Below are positions 26,763 through 36,966 of a stretch of 64,000 nucleotides of DNA, piece by piece. Source of the DNA: an uncultured Bacteroidota bacterium (GTDB taxonomy: Bacteria; Bacteroidota; Bacteroidia; Flavobacteriales; Flavobacteriaceae); contig CABZAE010000002.1 of NCBI GenBank assembly GCA_902523635.1, positions 78,608 to 142,607 of the forward strand, read 5' to 3'. Position numbers and translations under genes: made by a program. The notes beneath the pieces are model-generated. The model worked only from the letters and a program-made list of their open reading frames with translations. It had not been told where the DNA came from and ran no database searches. Numbering within the stretch: the stretch's first letter is position 1; every line of letters starts with the position of its first letter.

Positions 26763-27110
26763 TTATTTGTAAAAACCCAATGTTAATATTTTAATGACTC
26801 CTTTTGTAAAAACCTTTGACATTTTCAGAAAAAATTCAAAAATAAACTTATCTTTTTTACCTCGATAGATAGAAATAATTAGACCAAAAATATATCCAAA
26901 CAAAATCAGTAGAATTTGATAAACTGGAAATATTATTGTTAGTCTTAATGGCCAATAAAAAACTTGTGGTATACTGTTTAAATTTAGAATTGTTAGCAAA
27001 GGTTTTGACAAAAGCGCAGCAGCGGATCCTGTCAAAGCAAAAACAACCATTACAATAACAAATTGTGAAGAGCTCTCAATTCCCCATTTTTTTTTCAAAT
27101 AATTTATCAT
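26763..27110 (-). CDS. DUF6787-like small membrane protein
   Basis: The 115-residue protein has two or three hydrophobic segments (about 15-38 and 55-80) and a start KKWGIESSSQFVIVMVVFAL typical of a Bacteroidota family annotated as DUF6787. IFPVYQILLILFGYIFG is the second membrane region. It starts three bases after the serA stop, so it belongs to the serC-serA operon. Its function is unknown. Confidence 0.65.
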   Translation of the reverse strand: MINYLKKKWGIESSSQFVIVMVVFALTGSAAALLSKPLLTILNLNSIPQVFYWPLRLTIIFPVYQILLILFGYIFGLIISIYRGKKDKFIFEFFLKMSKVFTKGVIKILTLGFYK

Positions 27111-27113
27111 CAG

Positions 27114-28064
27114 TTACTTCAAAATATCAATTATTTGTGTAGCAAGTTCTATACCAATTCTGTCCTGAGCCTCATTAGTTGCAGCTCCGATGTGGGGTGT
27201 TAGAGATATTTTCGGATGCATTAAAAGTTTAATGCTTGGATTAGGTTCATTTTCGAAGGTATCTAAAGCAGCAAAAGAAATTTTATCATTATCTAGTCTT
27301 TTGATCAGTTCATCCTCGTTAACAACACCTCCTCTAGCTGCATTGATTATTCCAATGCCATTTTTCATTAATTCGAATTCCTTAGTGTCAATGACATACT
27401 TGTCTTGTGCGGGAATATGCAATGTTAAAAAATCACAATTTTTTAAAACAATTTCTAGTTTCGATATTTGAATTTTAAATTCTACACAATTTCCGTCAAA
27501 AAAATCAATTTTTAAATCTGATTCTTTGAGGAATTTATCATAAACCAAAATGTTCATTCCTACACCAATAGCAAGTTTAGCAGTTTCTCTGCCAATTCTT
27601 CCAAATCCAATAATGCCAAGTGTTTTTCCTCTCAGTTCTATTCCTTTTGAATAATTCTTTTTGAGAACCTTGAAATTTTTATCACCATCAAGTGGCATTT
27701 CACGGTTGGATTCATGTAAAAATCGAACTGATCCATAAAGGTGAGCAAAAACAAGTTCAGCTACAGACGAGGATGATGCAGCTGGAGTGTTGATAACCTC
27801 AATTCCTTTTGCTTTAGCGTATTCAACATCAATATTATCCATTCCAACACCACCTCTTCCTATAACTTTTACTGAGGGGCATTGATCAATTAGATCTTTT
27901 CTGACTTTGGTTGCACTTCTAACAAGAAGAACAGAAATATTCTCCCTATTGATGTGTGAAATTAAATTTTTTTGTTCAACGAAATTAGTTGAAACATCAA
28001 ATCCAGATTCTTCAAGCTTCTTTTTACCTGAATTTGAAATTCCGTCATTGGCTAATATTTTCAT
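27114..28064 (-). CDS. serA: D-3-phosphoglycerate dehydrogenase-type 2-hydroxyacid dehydrogenase
   Basis: The 316-residue enzyme has VIGRGGVGMDNID, the Rossmann motif GIIGFGRIGRETA, catalytic Arg in NAARGGVVNEDEL, a Glu in NEPNP and the His in LTPHIGAAT. It lacks the ACT regulatory domain of long SerA forms, so feedback by serine is unlikely. Adjacency to serC, four bases away, supports serine biosynthesis, oxidising 3-phosphoglycerate. Confidence 0.9.
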   Translation of the reverse strand: MKILANDGISNSGKKKLEESGFDVSTNFVEQKNLISHINRENISVLLVRSATKVRKDLIDQCPSVKVIGRGGVGMDNIDVEYAKAKGIEVINTPAASSSSVAELVFAHLYGSVRFLHESNREMPLDGDKNFKVLKKNYSKGIELRGKTLGIIGFGRIGRETAKLAIGVGMNILVYDKFLKESDLKIDFFDGNCVEFKIQISKLEIVLKNCDFLTLHIPAQDKYVIDTKEFELMKNGIGIINAARGGVVNEDELIKRLDNDKISFAALDTFENEPNPSIKLLMHPKISLTPHIGAATNEAQDRIGIELATQIIDILK

Positions 28065-28068
28065 TTAT

Positions 28069-29133
28069 TTAAACTTTATTTTTGAGTTCAGACATTACTT
28101 CTGTTAGTACTTTAACGGAGTCAATATCCATTGCATTGTACATTGATGCTCTGTAACCTCCGACTGACCTATGTCCATTTATTCCACTAATATTAGCCTT
28201 GGAACATAAAGAATTAAAAATTTCACTATGGTTATCATTTACTAAATTGAAAGTAGCATTCATTGCACTGCGGTCTTCAGTATTGGCAAAACCAACGAAT
28301 AGTTCATTGTTGTCAATTTCATCATAAATTAATTTAGCTTTATCGTTATTTCGTTTTTCAATAGCTTCAATGCCACCATTTTTTTTTAGCCAAGTGAGAT
28401 TGAGCATGCAGGTATATACAGAAAATACTGGAGGTGTATTAAACATACTACCTTTGTCAATGTGTATTTTGTAATCCAGCATAGATGGAATATTTCTTTT
28501 TACTTTTCCAAGAATATTTTCTTTAATAACAACTAATGTTGTACCAGCTGGACCCATATTTTTTTGTGCACCAGCATAAATTAAGTCAAAACTTGAAAAA
28601 TTAATTCTTCGAGAAAAAATATCTGAACTCATATCAGAAATTAGAGGAATGGTTGTTACAGGTATGTCTTTAATTTGCGTACCAAAAATTGTATTATTTG
28701 TTGTAATATGAAAATAATCTAAATCATCTGGAATAAAATAATTCTTGGGAATGTAATTGAAATTTTTACTTTTAGATGACTCAATTTCAACAACCTCACC
28801 AAATAATTTTGCTTCTTTAATTGCTTTGGTTGACCATGTTCCTGTGTTAAGATAGCCAGCTTTTGTTTCTAGTAAATTGTATGCACACATTAGAAATTGC
28901 ATACTTGCTCCACCTTGTAAATAAATTGCTTTGTAGCCTTTATTTTCAAGTCCTAGCAACTCTATTGCAAGATTTTGCGCATTTTCCATGATATCGACAA
29001 AATCCTTACTCCTATGTGAAATTTCTAATAGACTAAGACTCGAGTTGTTGATATCAATAACAGATTTTGCGGCAGATTCAATTACTTCTTTTGAAAGTAT
29101 ACTAGGTCCAGCACTAAAGTTGTGTATTTTCAT
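28069..29133 (-). CDS. serC: Phosphoserine aminotransferase
   Basis: SerC converts 3-phosphohydroxypyruvate to phosphoserine with PLP. At 354 residues it shows NFSAGPSIL at the start, the PLP lysine in YAGAQKNMGPAGTTLVV, ISHRSKDF and VGGYRASMYNAM near the end. It is followed within four bases by serA, so both steps are co-expressed; the phosphatase gene is not in the window. Confidence 0.95.
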   Translation of the reverse strand: MKIHNFSAGPSILSKEVIESAAKSVIDINNSSLSLLEISHRSKDFVDIMENAQNLAIELLGLENKGYKAIYLQGGASMQFLMCAYNLLETKAGYLNTGTWSTKAIKEAKLFGEVVEIESSKSKNFNYIPKNYFIPDDLDYFHITTNNTIFGTQIKDIPVTTIPLISDMSSDIFSRRINFSSFDLIYAGAQKNMGPAGTTLVVIKENILGKVKRNIPSMLDYKIHIDKGSMFNTPPVFSVYTCMLNLTWLKKNGGIEAIEKRNNDKAKLIYDEIDNNELFVGFANTEDRSAMNATFNLVNDNHSEIFNSLCSKANISGINGHRSVGGYRASMYNAMDIDSVKVLTEVMSELKNKV

Positions 29134-29195
29134 TTATTGATCTCGAAAATAATCATTTGATATTAAAAACATGCAATTTTTCAAATAATATATCA

Positions 29196-30245
29196 TCATA
29201 TTTTTAACAAAAAATTTATGGTGTCAATATCGTCTGCATAACTGTTAAGTTTTGGTTTTTGAGATTGACCAAACTTGATTGAATTTATAATTATTTCATT
29301 ACTTACGATGCACTGAATCTTTTGTTGATTTTTTTCTTTGTAATCTAAAACGTCTGATACTTCATCATAATATTCATAGAAAACACATCCAATCGGAGAA
29401 CCAAAACTTTTATCTTCTTTGATAATTAAAAAGCCATTATCCAAAAACTTTTCTTCATTCATTAAAAAGACTGCTTTATTGTAGTCATAATTATTAACGT
29501 ATTTGTTATGATTTATAATATCTTTAAATTCATAAAGCGCTCCAAAAAGTTTATCAAAATCATACCCATTCGGAACAAAAATTTTTGAAACGTTTCTACA
29601 ACCTAGTCCGAAATAATTAAAAATATCATTTCCTAACTCTTTTAAATTATCTTGACTTTCTAGCCCATTCAAAACTGCTAAAGAATGTCTGTTTTTTCTT
29701 AGGATTTTCGGAAAATCTTTAAAATAAAATTCAAAATATTTATTGGAGTTATCACCTCCAGTTGCGATAACTGCATCAAAATTCATTATTTTTTTTCCTG
29801 TTAATTTGACTTTTTTTTTGAAGCCACTAGAAATGTAGTCTAAAAAATTAATTATCTGTGGAAAAACGAATTTATCATCAGAAGATAGTTTTAAAATTGT
29901 ATTTAAATTTAAAATGGAGACACATAAAAAGTCGTGAAATCCAACTAAGGGAATATTGCCAGCCATAATTATTGCAACGGTTTTTTTTGAATTTTTTTCT
30001 TCTAGGTTGTACTTAGATAACCATTTTTTCAAATTTTCCCTTTCAAGTTCTGTTCCAAGGTTAAGTAAGGCTTCCTTGTAATTTTTTATTGTAAACCAAT
30101 TATTATGTTTGTGCGATAATAAGATGCATTCATTAAAAATTTTAATCCAATCAGAATATTTTGAATTCAAATTATTTGAATGTATATCTCTAAATAATTT
30201 TCCTAGCTCTGCGAATAAATTAATTCTCTTTTCAAGATTTTCCAT
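29196..30245 (-). CDS. LuxC-like acyl-CoA reductase
   Basis: The 349-residue protein matches the acyl-CoA reductase (LuxC) family: AGNIPLVGFHDFLCV and IATGGDNSNKYF in the aldehyde-dehydrogenase-like fold, and the probable nucleophile Cys in FGLGCRNVSKIFVP. No luxA/B genes are present, so bioluminescence is not indicated; reduction of a fatty acyl-CoA to the aldehyde is the family reaction. The gene is upstream of serC by 62 bases and has its own minus-strand promoter-like element at 30285-30292. Confidence 0.85.
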   Translation of the reverse strand: MENLEKRINLFAELGKLFRDIHSNNLNSKYSDWIKIFNECILLSHKHNNWFTIKNYKEALLNLGTELERENLKKWLSKYNLEEKNSKKTVAIIMAGNIPLVGFHDFLCVSILNLNTILKLSSDDKFVFPQIINFLDYISSGFKKKVKLTGKKIMNFDAVIATGGDNSNKYFEFYFKDFPKILRKNRHSLAVLNGLESQDNLKELGNDIFNYFGLGCRNVSKIFVPNGYDFDKLFGALYEFKDIINHNKYVNNYDYNKAVFLMNEEKFLDNGFLIIKEDKSFGSPIGCVFYEYYDEVSDVLDYKEKNQQKIQCIVSNEIIINSIKFGQSQKPKLNSYADDIDTINFLLKI

Positions 30246-30272
30246 AAAATTTGTGTGAAATAATTATTCAAT

Positions 30273-30280
30273 TAAATTTG
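30273..30280 (+). promoter_or_regulatory. ychF promoter, -7 element
   Basis: TAAATTTG is an exact Bacteroidota -7 match. A TTTG at 30250-30253 lies 19 bases upstream, the expected spacing for the -33 element. The ychF ATG is about 40 bases downstream. Confidence 0.6.
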
Positions 30281-30284
30281 TACG

Positions 30285-30292
30285 CAAATTTA
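30285..30292 (-). promoter_or_regulatory. luxC-like gene promoter, -7 element
   Basis: On the minus strand this reads TAAATTTG, about 40 bases before the acyl-CoA reductase ATG. It faces the ychF element across four bases (TACG), so each predicted transcription start falls within the other promoter. No -33 TTG is clear. Confidence 0.45.
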
Positions 30293-30320
30293 TGGAAAGA
30301 TATTTTAACATTTATGTTTT

Positions 30321-31412
30321 ATGAAAGCTGGTATAGTAGGTCTTCCGAATGTGGGTAAATCAACTCTTTTTAATTGTTTATCTAATGCAAAAGCCCAAAG
30401 CGCAAATTTTCCTTTCTGTACAATTGAGCCAAATATTGGGATTATTAATGTTCCCGATATGAGAATGCTTGAAATTGAAAAAATTGTTTCTCCAGAAAAA
30501 GTTATTCCTGCAAATGTGGAAATTGTGGATATAGCTGGCTTGGTTAAAGGTGCGAGTAAAGGTGAGGGTCTTGGCAATCAATTTTTAGCTAATATTAGGG
30601 AAACTGATGCAATTATACATTTGATAAGATGCTTTGATAGTGAAAAAATTATTCATGTTGAAGGTTCAATTGACCCTGTTAGAGACAAAGAAATTATAGA
30701 AACTGAATTGCTTATTAAAGATCTTGAAATTGCTGAAAAAAAACTTGAAAAAATAGACAGAATTGCAAAAACTGGAAACAAAGAAGCTCTCAAAGAGCAA
30801 TCAATTTTAAATATAATAATAGAAAGTCTTAAAAAATATAGTCCAGTCCGAAATTTAAAATTTAATGATGAGGATAGATTATTTGTTAGTTCTGTACAGT
30901 TTTTGTCTAATAAGCCAGTTTTATATGTATGTAATGTTGACGAAAAATCTTTAGCTGATGGCAACTTACATGTAAAAAAATTTAAGGAGTCTCTTGGTAG
31001 TGAAGATTTGGATGTTTTAACTCTCGCTGTTAAAACCGAAGCAGAAATAAACGAACTTGAGAACTACGATGATCGAATGGTTTTTTTGAAGGATATCGGA
31101 TTGAGTGAACCAGGCTCCTCAAAACTTATAAAAAAAGCATACGAAATGTTAAATCTTCAAACTTTTTTTACTGCTGGTAAAAAAGAGGTGAGGGCTTGGA
31201 CTATACAAAAAGGTAATACAGCTTCCCAAGCTGCAGGAGTTATACATTCTGATTTTGAAAAAGGTTTTATTAGAGCTGAGGTTATTTCATATGAAAACTT
31301 TATAGCTTATAAAAATGAGATAAAAGTTAGAGAAGCTGGTAAACTTAAAATAGAGGGAAAGGACTACACTGTAAAGGATGGAGATATTATGCACTTCAGA
31401 TTCAACGTTTAA
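30321..31412 (+). CDS. ychF: Redox-regulated ATPase YchF
   Basis: YchF is an Obg-family P-loop ATPase linked to ribosomes and translation under stress. At 363 residues it has GLPNVGKST (7-15), the YchF-type specificity motif NVDE in place of NKxD, DIAGLVKGASKGEGLGNQFL (G3), and a C-terminal TGS-like domain with FTAGKKEVRAWTIQKG and GDIMHFRFNV. Length and end are normal. Confidence 0.97.
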   Translation: MKAGIVGLPNVGKSTLFNCLSNAKAQSANFPFCTIEPNIGIINVPDMRMLEIEKIVSPEKVIPANVEIVDIAGLVKGASKGEGLGNQFLANIRETDAIIHLIRCFDSEKIIHVEGSIDPVRDKEIIETELLIKDLEIAEKKLEKIDRIAKTGNKEALKEQSILNIIIESLKKYSPVRNLKFNDEDRLFVSSVQFLSNKPVLYVCNVDEKSLADGNLHVKKFKESLGSEDLDVLTLAVKTEAEINELENYDDRMVFLKDIGLSEPGSSKLIKKAYEMLNLQTFFTAGKKEVRAWTIQKGNTASQAAGVIHSDFEKGFIRAEVISYENFIAYKNEIKVREAGKLKIEGKDYTVKDGDIMHFRFNV

Positions 31413-31510
31413 AAGATTTCAACAAACCCACAAGATTCTTTGTTAATTATTTTATTAAATCAACATTTTATATTTTTTACTGATGCATTATCTTAGCTTC
31501 CATTCAAAAA

Positions 31511-33361
31511 ATGGCAATAATATCTAAGTATACTGAGGACAATATAAAATCGCTAGATTGGAAAGAACACATCAGGATGCGCCCAGGCATGTATATAGGC
31601 AAACTCGGTGATGGTTCTTCTCCCGATGATGGCATTTATATTTTATTAAAAGAAGTTTTAGATAATTCAATTGATGAATTTGTTATGGGGGCAGGAAAAA
31701 CAATTGAAATTTCAATTTCTGATAATTGTGTTTCAGTAAGAGACTATGGTAGAGGAATTCCTCTCGGAAAAGTTGTTGATGTCGTTTCTAAAATGAATAC
31801 TGGTGGAAAATATGATACTAGAGCATTCAAAAAATCTGTAGGTCTAAATGGAGTTGGTACAAAAGCAGTTAATGCTCTTTCATCAGAATTTAAAGTTGAG
31901 TCTACCAGAGATGGTAAAATAAAGTCAGTTACCTTTAATATGGGGGAGTTGAAAAGTGATGAACCGATTTCTGATTCGACTAGAAGAAAAGGTACTAAAG
32001 TTTTTTTTAAGCCTGACAATACAATTTTTAAAAATTTCAAATACAGAGTTGAGTATGTTTCAAAAATGCTGAAATACTATGTTTATTTAAATCCAGGATT
32101 GACCATAGTTTTTAACGGAGAAAAATTTGTTTCAGAAAATGGACTTAAAGATTTATTGCAGGATAATAATGATTTTGAAAAACTTTTATACCCCATAATA
32201 CATCTCAAAGGAAATGATATAGAGATAGCAATTACCCACAGTAAAGTTCAATACAGTGAAGAATATTATTCTTTTGTTAATGGACAGCACACCACTCAAG
32301 GAGGCACTCATCAATCAGCGTTTAGAGAATCATTAGTGAGAACAATTAGAGATTTTTTTGGTAAACCCTATGATTCAAGTGATATAAGAAAATCTATAAT
32401 TGCATCCATTAGTATTAAAGTTATGGAGCCTGTATTTGAATCTCAAACAAAAACTAAACTTGGATCAACTGAAATGGGCGATCAGCTTGGCTCTGTAAGA
32501 TCCTATATCAACGATTTTGTAGGTAAACATCTTGACAATTTTTTACACAAGAACCCTGAAATTGCTGAAGCAATTCAAAAGAAGATTGTGCAGGCCGAAA
32601 AAGAAAGAAAGGAGCTTTCGGGAATTAGAAAATTAGCTCGAGATAGAGCAAAAAAATCAAATTTACACAACAAAAAACTTAGAGATTGTCGTGTGCATTT
32701 AAATGATATGAATAAGGAAAACAGATTGGATTCAACTCTGTTCATTACGGAAGGGGACTCTGCGAGCGGTTCAATAACAAAATCTAGAAACGTAAATACT
32801 CAGGCTGTGTTTAGTTTAAGAGGTAAGCCTTTGAATTCATTTTCAATGACTAAAAAAATTGTTTATGAAAATGAAGAATTTAATCTCCTTCAAGCTGCCT
32901 TAAACATTGAAGATAGTATTGAATATTTAAGATATAATAATATAGTTATAGCAACTGATGCAGATGTTGATGGTATGCATATAAGATTGCTTTTAATTAC
33001 TTTCTTTTTACAGTTTTTTCCCGAACTGATAAAAGAAGGTCATTTGTTTATCCTCCAAACACCGTTGTTCAGAGTCAGAAATAGAAAAGAAACCTTGTAT
33101 TGCTATTCTGAACATGAGAGAGTTGAAGCAATAGAAAAGTTGGGATCGAAGTCAGAGATAACAAGGTTTAAAGGACTAGGTGAGATATCTCCAAATGAAT
33201 TTAAAAATTTTATAGGAGAAACAATGAGACTGGACCCTGTTATGTTAGATGAAAATCACAGCATTGAAGAAATGCTTTCTTTTTACATGGGTAAAAACAC
33301 TCCTGACAGACAAAAATTTATAATTGAAAATTTAAAAGTAGAACTGGATAAAGTTGAATAG
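31511..33361 (+). CDS. parE: DNA topoisomerase IV subunit B
   Basis: The 616-residue ATPase subunit has the GHKL ATP site ([34 protein letters not shown]), the QTKTKLGS segment, and the TOPRIM domain with [11 protein letters not shown] and [10 protein letters not shown]. Length and lack of a gyrase-type insertion fit ParE. The parC stop-start gap is five bases, so both subunits are expected to be co-expressed. I chose topo IV over gyrase because the adjacent A subunit lacks a GyrA box. Confidence 0.92.
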   Translation: MAIISKYTEDNIKSLDWKEHIRMRPGMYIGKLGDGSSPDDGIYILLKEVLDNSIDEFVMGAGKTIEISISDNCVSVRDYGRGIPLGKVVDVVSKMNTGGKYDTRAFKKSVGLNGVGTKAVNALSSEFKVESTRDGKIKSVTFNMGELKSDEPISDSTRRKGTKVFFKPDNTIFKNFKYRVEYVSKMLKYYVYLNPGLTIVFNGEKFVSENGLKDLLQDNNDFEKLLYPIIHLKGNDIEIAITHSKVQYSEEYYSFVNGQHTTQGGTHQSAFRESLVRTIRDFFGKPYDSSDIRKSIIASISIKVMEPVFESQTKTKLGSTEMGDQLGSVRSYINDFVGKHLDNFLHKNPEIAEAIQKKIVQAEKERKELSGIRKLARDRAKKSNLHNKKLRDCRVHLNDMNKENRLDSTLFITEGDSASGSITKSRNVNTQAVFSLRGKPLNSFSMTKKIVYENEEFNLLQAALNIEDSIEYLRYNNIVIATDADVDGMHIRLLLITFFLQFFPELIKEGHLFILQTPLFRVRNRKETLYCYSEHERVEAIEKLGSKSEITRFKGLGEISPNEFKNFIGETMRLDPVMLDENHSIEEMLSFYMGKNTPDRQKFIIENLKVELDKVE

Positions 33362-33366
33362 CACTT

Positions 33367-35982
33367 ATGGAAGAAACTCATGAAAACTTTGATGATGGTG
33401 CTAGCAATGAGACAAAAGATTCTCTTATTCGCGTTTCTGGAATGTATAAGGATTGGTTTTTGGATTACGCTTCCTATGTAATTCTTGAAAGAGCTGTTCC
33501 TGCAATTGAAGACGGTTTTAAGCCCGTTCAGAGAAGAATCCTACACTCAATGAAGGATCTAGATGATGGAAGATTTAATAAGGTTGCTAATATTGTGGGG
33601 CATACTATGCAGTACCATCCACATGGTGATGCTAGTATTGCTGATGCTATTGTGCAAATTGGTCAAAAGGACCTCTTAATTGAAACACAAGGTAATTGGG
33701 GAAATGTACTCACGGGAGATAGAGCAGCAGCTTCTAGATACATTGAGGCAAGACTATCAAAATTTGCACTTGAAATTGTATTCAGTCCAAAAATTACGAA
33801 ATGGCAACTATCTTATGATGGACGTAGAAAAGAACCCATAAATTTACCCGTCAAATTTCCGCTTCTTCTTGCCCAAGGTGGTGAGGGTATAGCTGTTGGA
33901 TTATCTACTAAAATACTCCCTCATAATTTTTTAGAGTTAATTGATTCTTCAATTAAATTTTTAAAAGGAAAAAAAATCTCGTTATATCCTGATTTTCCAA
34001 CAAAGGGTGTTATGGATATCACAAATTACAATGATGGAATGAGAGGGGGTAGGGTAAAAATTAGGGCTCGAATTAACCAATTGAATAAAAATACACTAGC
34101 AATAACTGAAATTCCATATTCTACTACAACTTCATCACTAATCGATTCAATAGTTAAAGCCAATGAAACTGGGAAAATCAAAATAAAAAAAATTGAAGAC
34201 AACACTGCAAGTGATGTTGAAATACTAATCCATCTTCCCAACGGAGTATCCCCAGATAAAACAATTGATGGGCTGTATGCATTTACATCATGTGAAACAT
34301 CAATATCTCCACTTGGATGCGTAATTGAAGATAACAAACCTTTGTTTTTGGGTGCTACAGAAATCCTAAAAAAATCAACTATAAACACAAAAGAAATACT
34401 TGGATTAGAACTTGAATATAAAAAACAAGATCTTGAAAATCAGTGGCATTATTCATCTTTAGAAAAGATATTTATTGAAAATAGAATTTATAGGGATATT
34501 GAGGAAGTGGAAACTTGGGAAGGTGTTTTGAATACAATTGCTAATGGACTTAAACCTCATTCCTCTAAACTTCGGAGAAAAATAACAGAGGAGGATTTGG
34601 TTCGATTGACTGAAATTAAAATAAAAAGAATTTCAAAATTTGATCTTGATAAAGCAAAACTCAAAATAAAATCGATCGAGGATGATTTATTAAAGGTTAA
34701 TTATAACATCGAGAACATTACTGATTTTACAGTTGAATATTTTAAAAATTTAAAAACAAACTTTGGTAAGGATAAAAAAAGAAAAACCGAAATAAGAGTT
34801 TTTGCTGGAGTTGATGCAAAAAAAGTTGTTGTGAAAAACATGAAGCTGTATGTTAATAGGGAGGAAGGTTTTGTGGGGACTTCAATCAAAAAAGATGAGT
34901 TCGTTGAAGAGTGTTCTGATATTGATGACATTATTACCTTCACTGATAACGGTGACATGATGGTCACGAAAGTTGATTCCAAGAAATTTATTGGAAAAAA
35001 TATAATTCATGTTGCAGTATTTAAAAAGAAGGATAATAGAACAGTCTATAATATGATCTACAGGGATGGTAAAAGAGGAACTTCTTATATAAAAAGATTT
35101 AGTGTAACAGGTGTTACAAGAGAGAAAACTTACAACTTAACCAGAGGAAAAGATGGTTCAAAGGTGTTGTATTTTACATCAAATCCCAATGGCGAGGCTG
35201 AAATTATCACTATTATACTTAGACAATCTGGATCGATTAAAAAACTTAAATGGGATATCGATTTTGCAGATCTTGAAATTAAAGGTAGAGCATCTAAGGG
35301 AAATATAGTTACTAAATATTCAGTAAAAAAAATTGAATTCAAAGAAAAAGGGTTGTCAACATTAAAGCCAAGAAAAATTTGGTTTGATGAAACCGTTCAA
35401 AGAATTAATGTTGACAACAGAGGAGAGTTGTTAGGTGAGTTTAAAGGTGACGATTTTTTACTTGTTGTTCAACAAAATGGCACTCTGAAAATTACAAAAC
35501 CTGATCTAAACATGCATTTCCCTGAGGATATGATAATCCTGGAAAAATGGGAAAGAAATAAGCCTTTGTCAGCTATTTACTATAACGGAGTGAAACAACG
35601 TTATTTTGTTAAGCGTTTCAAAGTTAGTCCATCGAAAGTTGATCAAAAATTTATTCCAGATAAAGGAAAAATACAGCTTGAGTTGGTCTCCTCTGACTGG
35701 AAACCAGTTATTGAGATTGTATTTTCTAAAAAATCTAAATTAAAAAAGGTAAATGATGTTTTGGAATTAGAAAAATTGATTGGAGTCAAAGGAATCAAAG
35801 CGATTGGAAATCACTTATCTTCACATATAATTAAAAATATTAATATTTTGGATCCAATCCCGTTTGAACCTACTCAAGAAATATTATCAGCCAATTTGAA
35901 CACTAGAAGCGATTTAGATTTTAAAAAAGATGTAGGTGATAAAAATAATGATATAGCTCAAACAGAGCTGAATTTCGATTAA
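33367..35982 (+). CDS. parC: DNA topoisomerase IV subunit A
   Basis: The 871-residue subunit has the breakage-reunion region: VQRRILHSM, TMQYHPHGDASIADAIVQ (quinolone-determining region), and catalytic Tyr in AASRYIEARLSKF. The C-terminal part holds beta-pinwheel blades including KGRASKGNIVTKYSVKK. No QRRGGKG-type GyrA box is visible, which favours decatenation by topo IV. A convergent lipoprotein gene ends four bases away. Confidence 0.92.
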   Translation: MEETHENFDDGASNETKDSLIRVSGMYKDWFLDYASYVILERAVPAIEDGFKPVQRRILHSMKDLDDGRFNKVANIVGHTMQYHPHGDASIADAIVQIGQKDLLIETQGNWGNVLTGDRAAASRYIEARLSKFALEIVFSPKITKWQLSYDGRRKEPINLPVKFPLLLAQGGEGIAVGLSTKILPHNFLELIDSSIKFLKGKKISLYPDFPTKGVMDITNYNDGMRGGRVKIRARINQLNKNTLAITEIPYSTTTSSLIDSIVKANETGKIKIKKIEDNTASDVEILIHLPNGVSPDKTIDGLYAFTSCETSISPLGCVIEDNKPLFLGATEILKKSTINTKEILGLELEYKKQDLENQWHYSSLEKIFIENRIYRDIEEVETWEGVLNTIANGLKPHSSKLRRKITEEDLVRLTEIKIKRISKFDLDKAKLKIKSIEDDLLKVNYNIENITDFTVEYFKNLKTNFGKDKKRKTEIRVFAGVDAKKVVVKNMKLYVNREEGFVGTSIKKDEFVEECSDIDDIITFTDNGDMMVTKVDSKKFIGKNIIHVAVFKKKDNRTVYNMIYRDGKRGTSYIKRFSVTGVTREKTYNLTRGKDGSKVLYFTSNPNGEAEIITIILRQSGSIKKLKWDIDFADLEIKGRASKGNIVTKYSVKKIEFKEKGLSTLKPRKIWFDETVQRINVDNRGELLGEFKGDDFLLVVQQNGTLKITKPDLNMHFPEDMIILEKWERNKPLSAIYYNGVKQRYFVKRFKVSPSKVDQKFIPDKGKIQLELVSSDWKPVIEIVFSKKSKLKKVNDVLELEKLIGVKGIKAIGNHLSSHIIKNINILDPIPFEPTQEILSANLNTRSDLDFKKDVGDKNNDIAQTELNFD

Positions 35983-35986
35983 ATAG

Positions 35987-36382
35987 CTATTTTTCTACAA
36001 TTGTATCGGATATTTTCTTCGCTTTCCCTCTATTTGTGTTTTCGCTATCTCCAACATATGAGTACTCAAATATGTATTCATCATTAAAGGTGCTTAGTAT
36101 TTTCATTTGGATCGCTTTTTTCTCAGAGGAGTTTTTTGGAGAAACTTTTTTTAAGATACACTCACATTCTGATACCCAATTTACATAGGAAGAGTCTATT
36201 TTATTATCAAAATAGTCAATTTCAAGATTTTTTGTTCTTGTAAAAAAAGTTTTAAGCGTATCTCCTTTAGAGGAAATTGAGGAAAACTCGAAGGATCCTG
36301 TTTGAAAATCTTTGCAATTCCTCTCCGCTTCGTAGCATGAATAAAGCAAAGAACAAAGTAATAAAAAACAGTAATATTTCAT
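35987..36382 (-). CDS. Small lipoprotein of unknown function
   Basis: The 131-residue protein has a signal peptide with a lipobox-like LYSC (lipidated Cys about 16), followed by EAERNCKDFQTGSFEF. The mature part contains a pair of Cys in SECECI. I recognise no enzyme motif. It is co-directional with and downstream of the HTH regulator, so co-transcription is possible. Confidence 0.75.
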   Translation of the reverse strand: MKYYCFLLLCSLLYSCYEAERNCKDFQTGSFEFSSISSKGDTLKTFFTRTKNLEIDYFDNKIDSSYVNWVSECECILKKVSPKNSSEKKAIQMKILSTFNDEYIFEYSYVGDSENTNRGKAKKISDTIVEK

Positions 36383-36398
36383 TTGCTAAATATAGTGC

Positions 36399-36749
36399 TT
36401 AATTTTCATAGATTTCGAAGGAGTTGTCATTAAAAAAGCATATTATTTTTATTATATTCTTATGTTGAATTTTCACATCGTTACTGTAATTTTTTTTATT
36501 GACGTAGTCTAGAGAGGGTGGGGGGGTATTTCTTTTTACTTCTTTTTCAGTACCATTAATTAGCCAGTCTAATGATATGTTTTTAAAGTTTTTAGAAATT
36601 TTGATTATGAAATCCAGGCTGGGTTTATTTCTTTTGCTCAGAATGTGAGAAACGCTTGATCTTTGAACATTTATTTTTTTAGCAAATTGAGATGCAGATA
36701 AATCATTGTCTGTCAATATTTTTTGTAATCTTTCAACAAAACTCTCCAT
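36399..36749 (-). CDS. HTH transcriptional regulator (XRE-type)
   Basis: The 116-residue protein carries an HTH_3 fold at about residues 6-65: LSASQFAKKINVQRSSVSHI, SKRNKPSLDFIIKISK and ISLDWLINGTEKE. A short C-terminal tail (to 116) has no known domain. The upstream region contains a 14-bp palindrome and a widely spaced inverted repeat that may be its operator, shared with the divergent M14 peptidase gene. Autoregulation is inferred from that layout. Confidence 0.85.
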   Translation of the reverse strand: MESFVERLQKILTDNDLSASQFAKKINVQRSSVSHILSKRNKPSLDFIIKISKNFKNISLDWLINGTEKEVKRNTPPPSLDYVNKKNYSNDVKIQHKNIIKIICFFNDNSFEIYEN

Positions 36750-36754
36750 GTTTA

Positions 36755-36762
36755 CAAATGTA
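36755..36762 (-). promoter_or_regulatory. -7 element for the HTH regulator gene
   Basis: The minus strand reads TACATTTG, an exact TAnnTTTG match five bases before the ATG. The transcript could be nearly leaderless. No -33 TTG is clear. Confidence 0.4.
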
Positions 36763-36844
36763 TATATTTTTTATAAAAAATAACTATAAATTTAAATAAA
36801 ATACATATAATATGTTAAAGTAATGGTTAATATAAAATCTATAA

Positions 36845-36903
36845 ATTACACAAAATCAATAGTTTATTTGTATTTTATTAAAAATTGTATACAATTGTGT
36901 AAT
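36845..36903. repeat. Operator-like inverted repeats between HTH and M14 genes
   Basis: Two arms, ATTACACAA (36845-36853) and TTGTGTAAT (36895-36903), are perfect inverse complements 41 bases apart. The perfect palindrome AATTGTATACAATT (36883-36896) partly overlaps the right arm. This sits in a 247-base divergent promoter region next to an HTH regulator. Confidence 0.5.
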
Positions 36904-36966
36904 ATATCATTGTTTTTGTTAAAAAAGAAGTTTCATTGTGTTTATAAATGTAACCATCTCAATTGT

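Noticed and set aside
31511..35982. DNA gyrase A/B instead of topoisomerase IV
   Set aside because: The A subunit lacks a GyrA box and the B subunit has ParE length.
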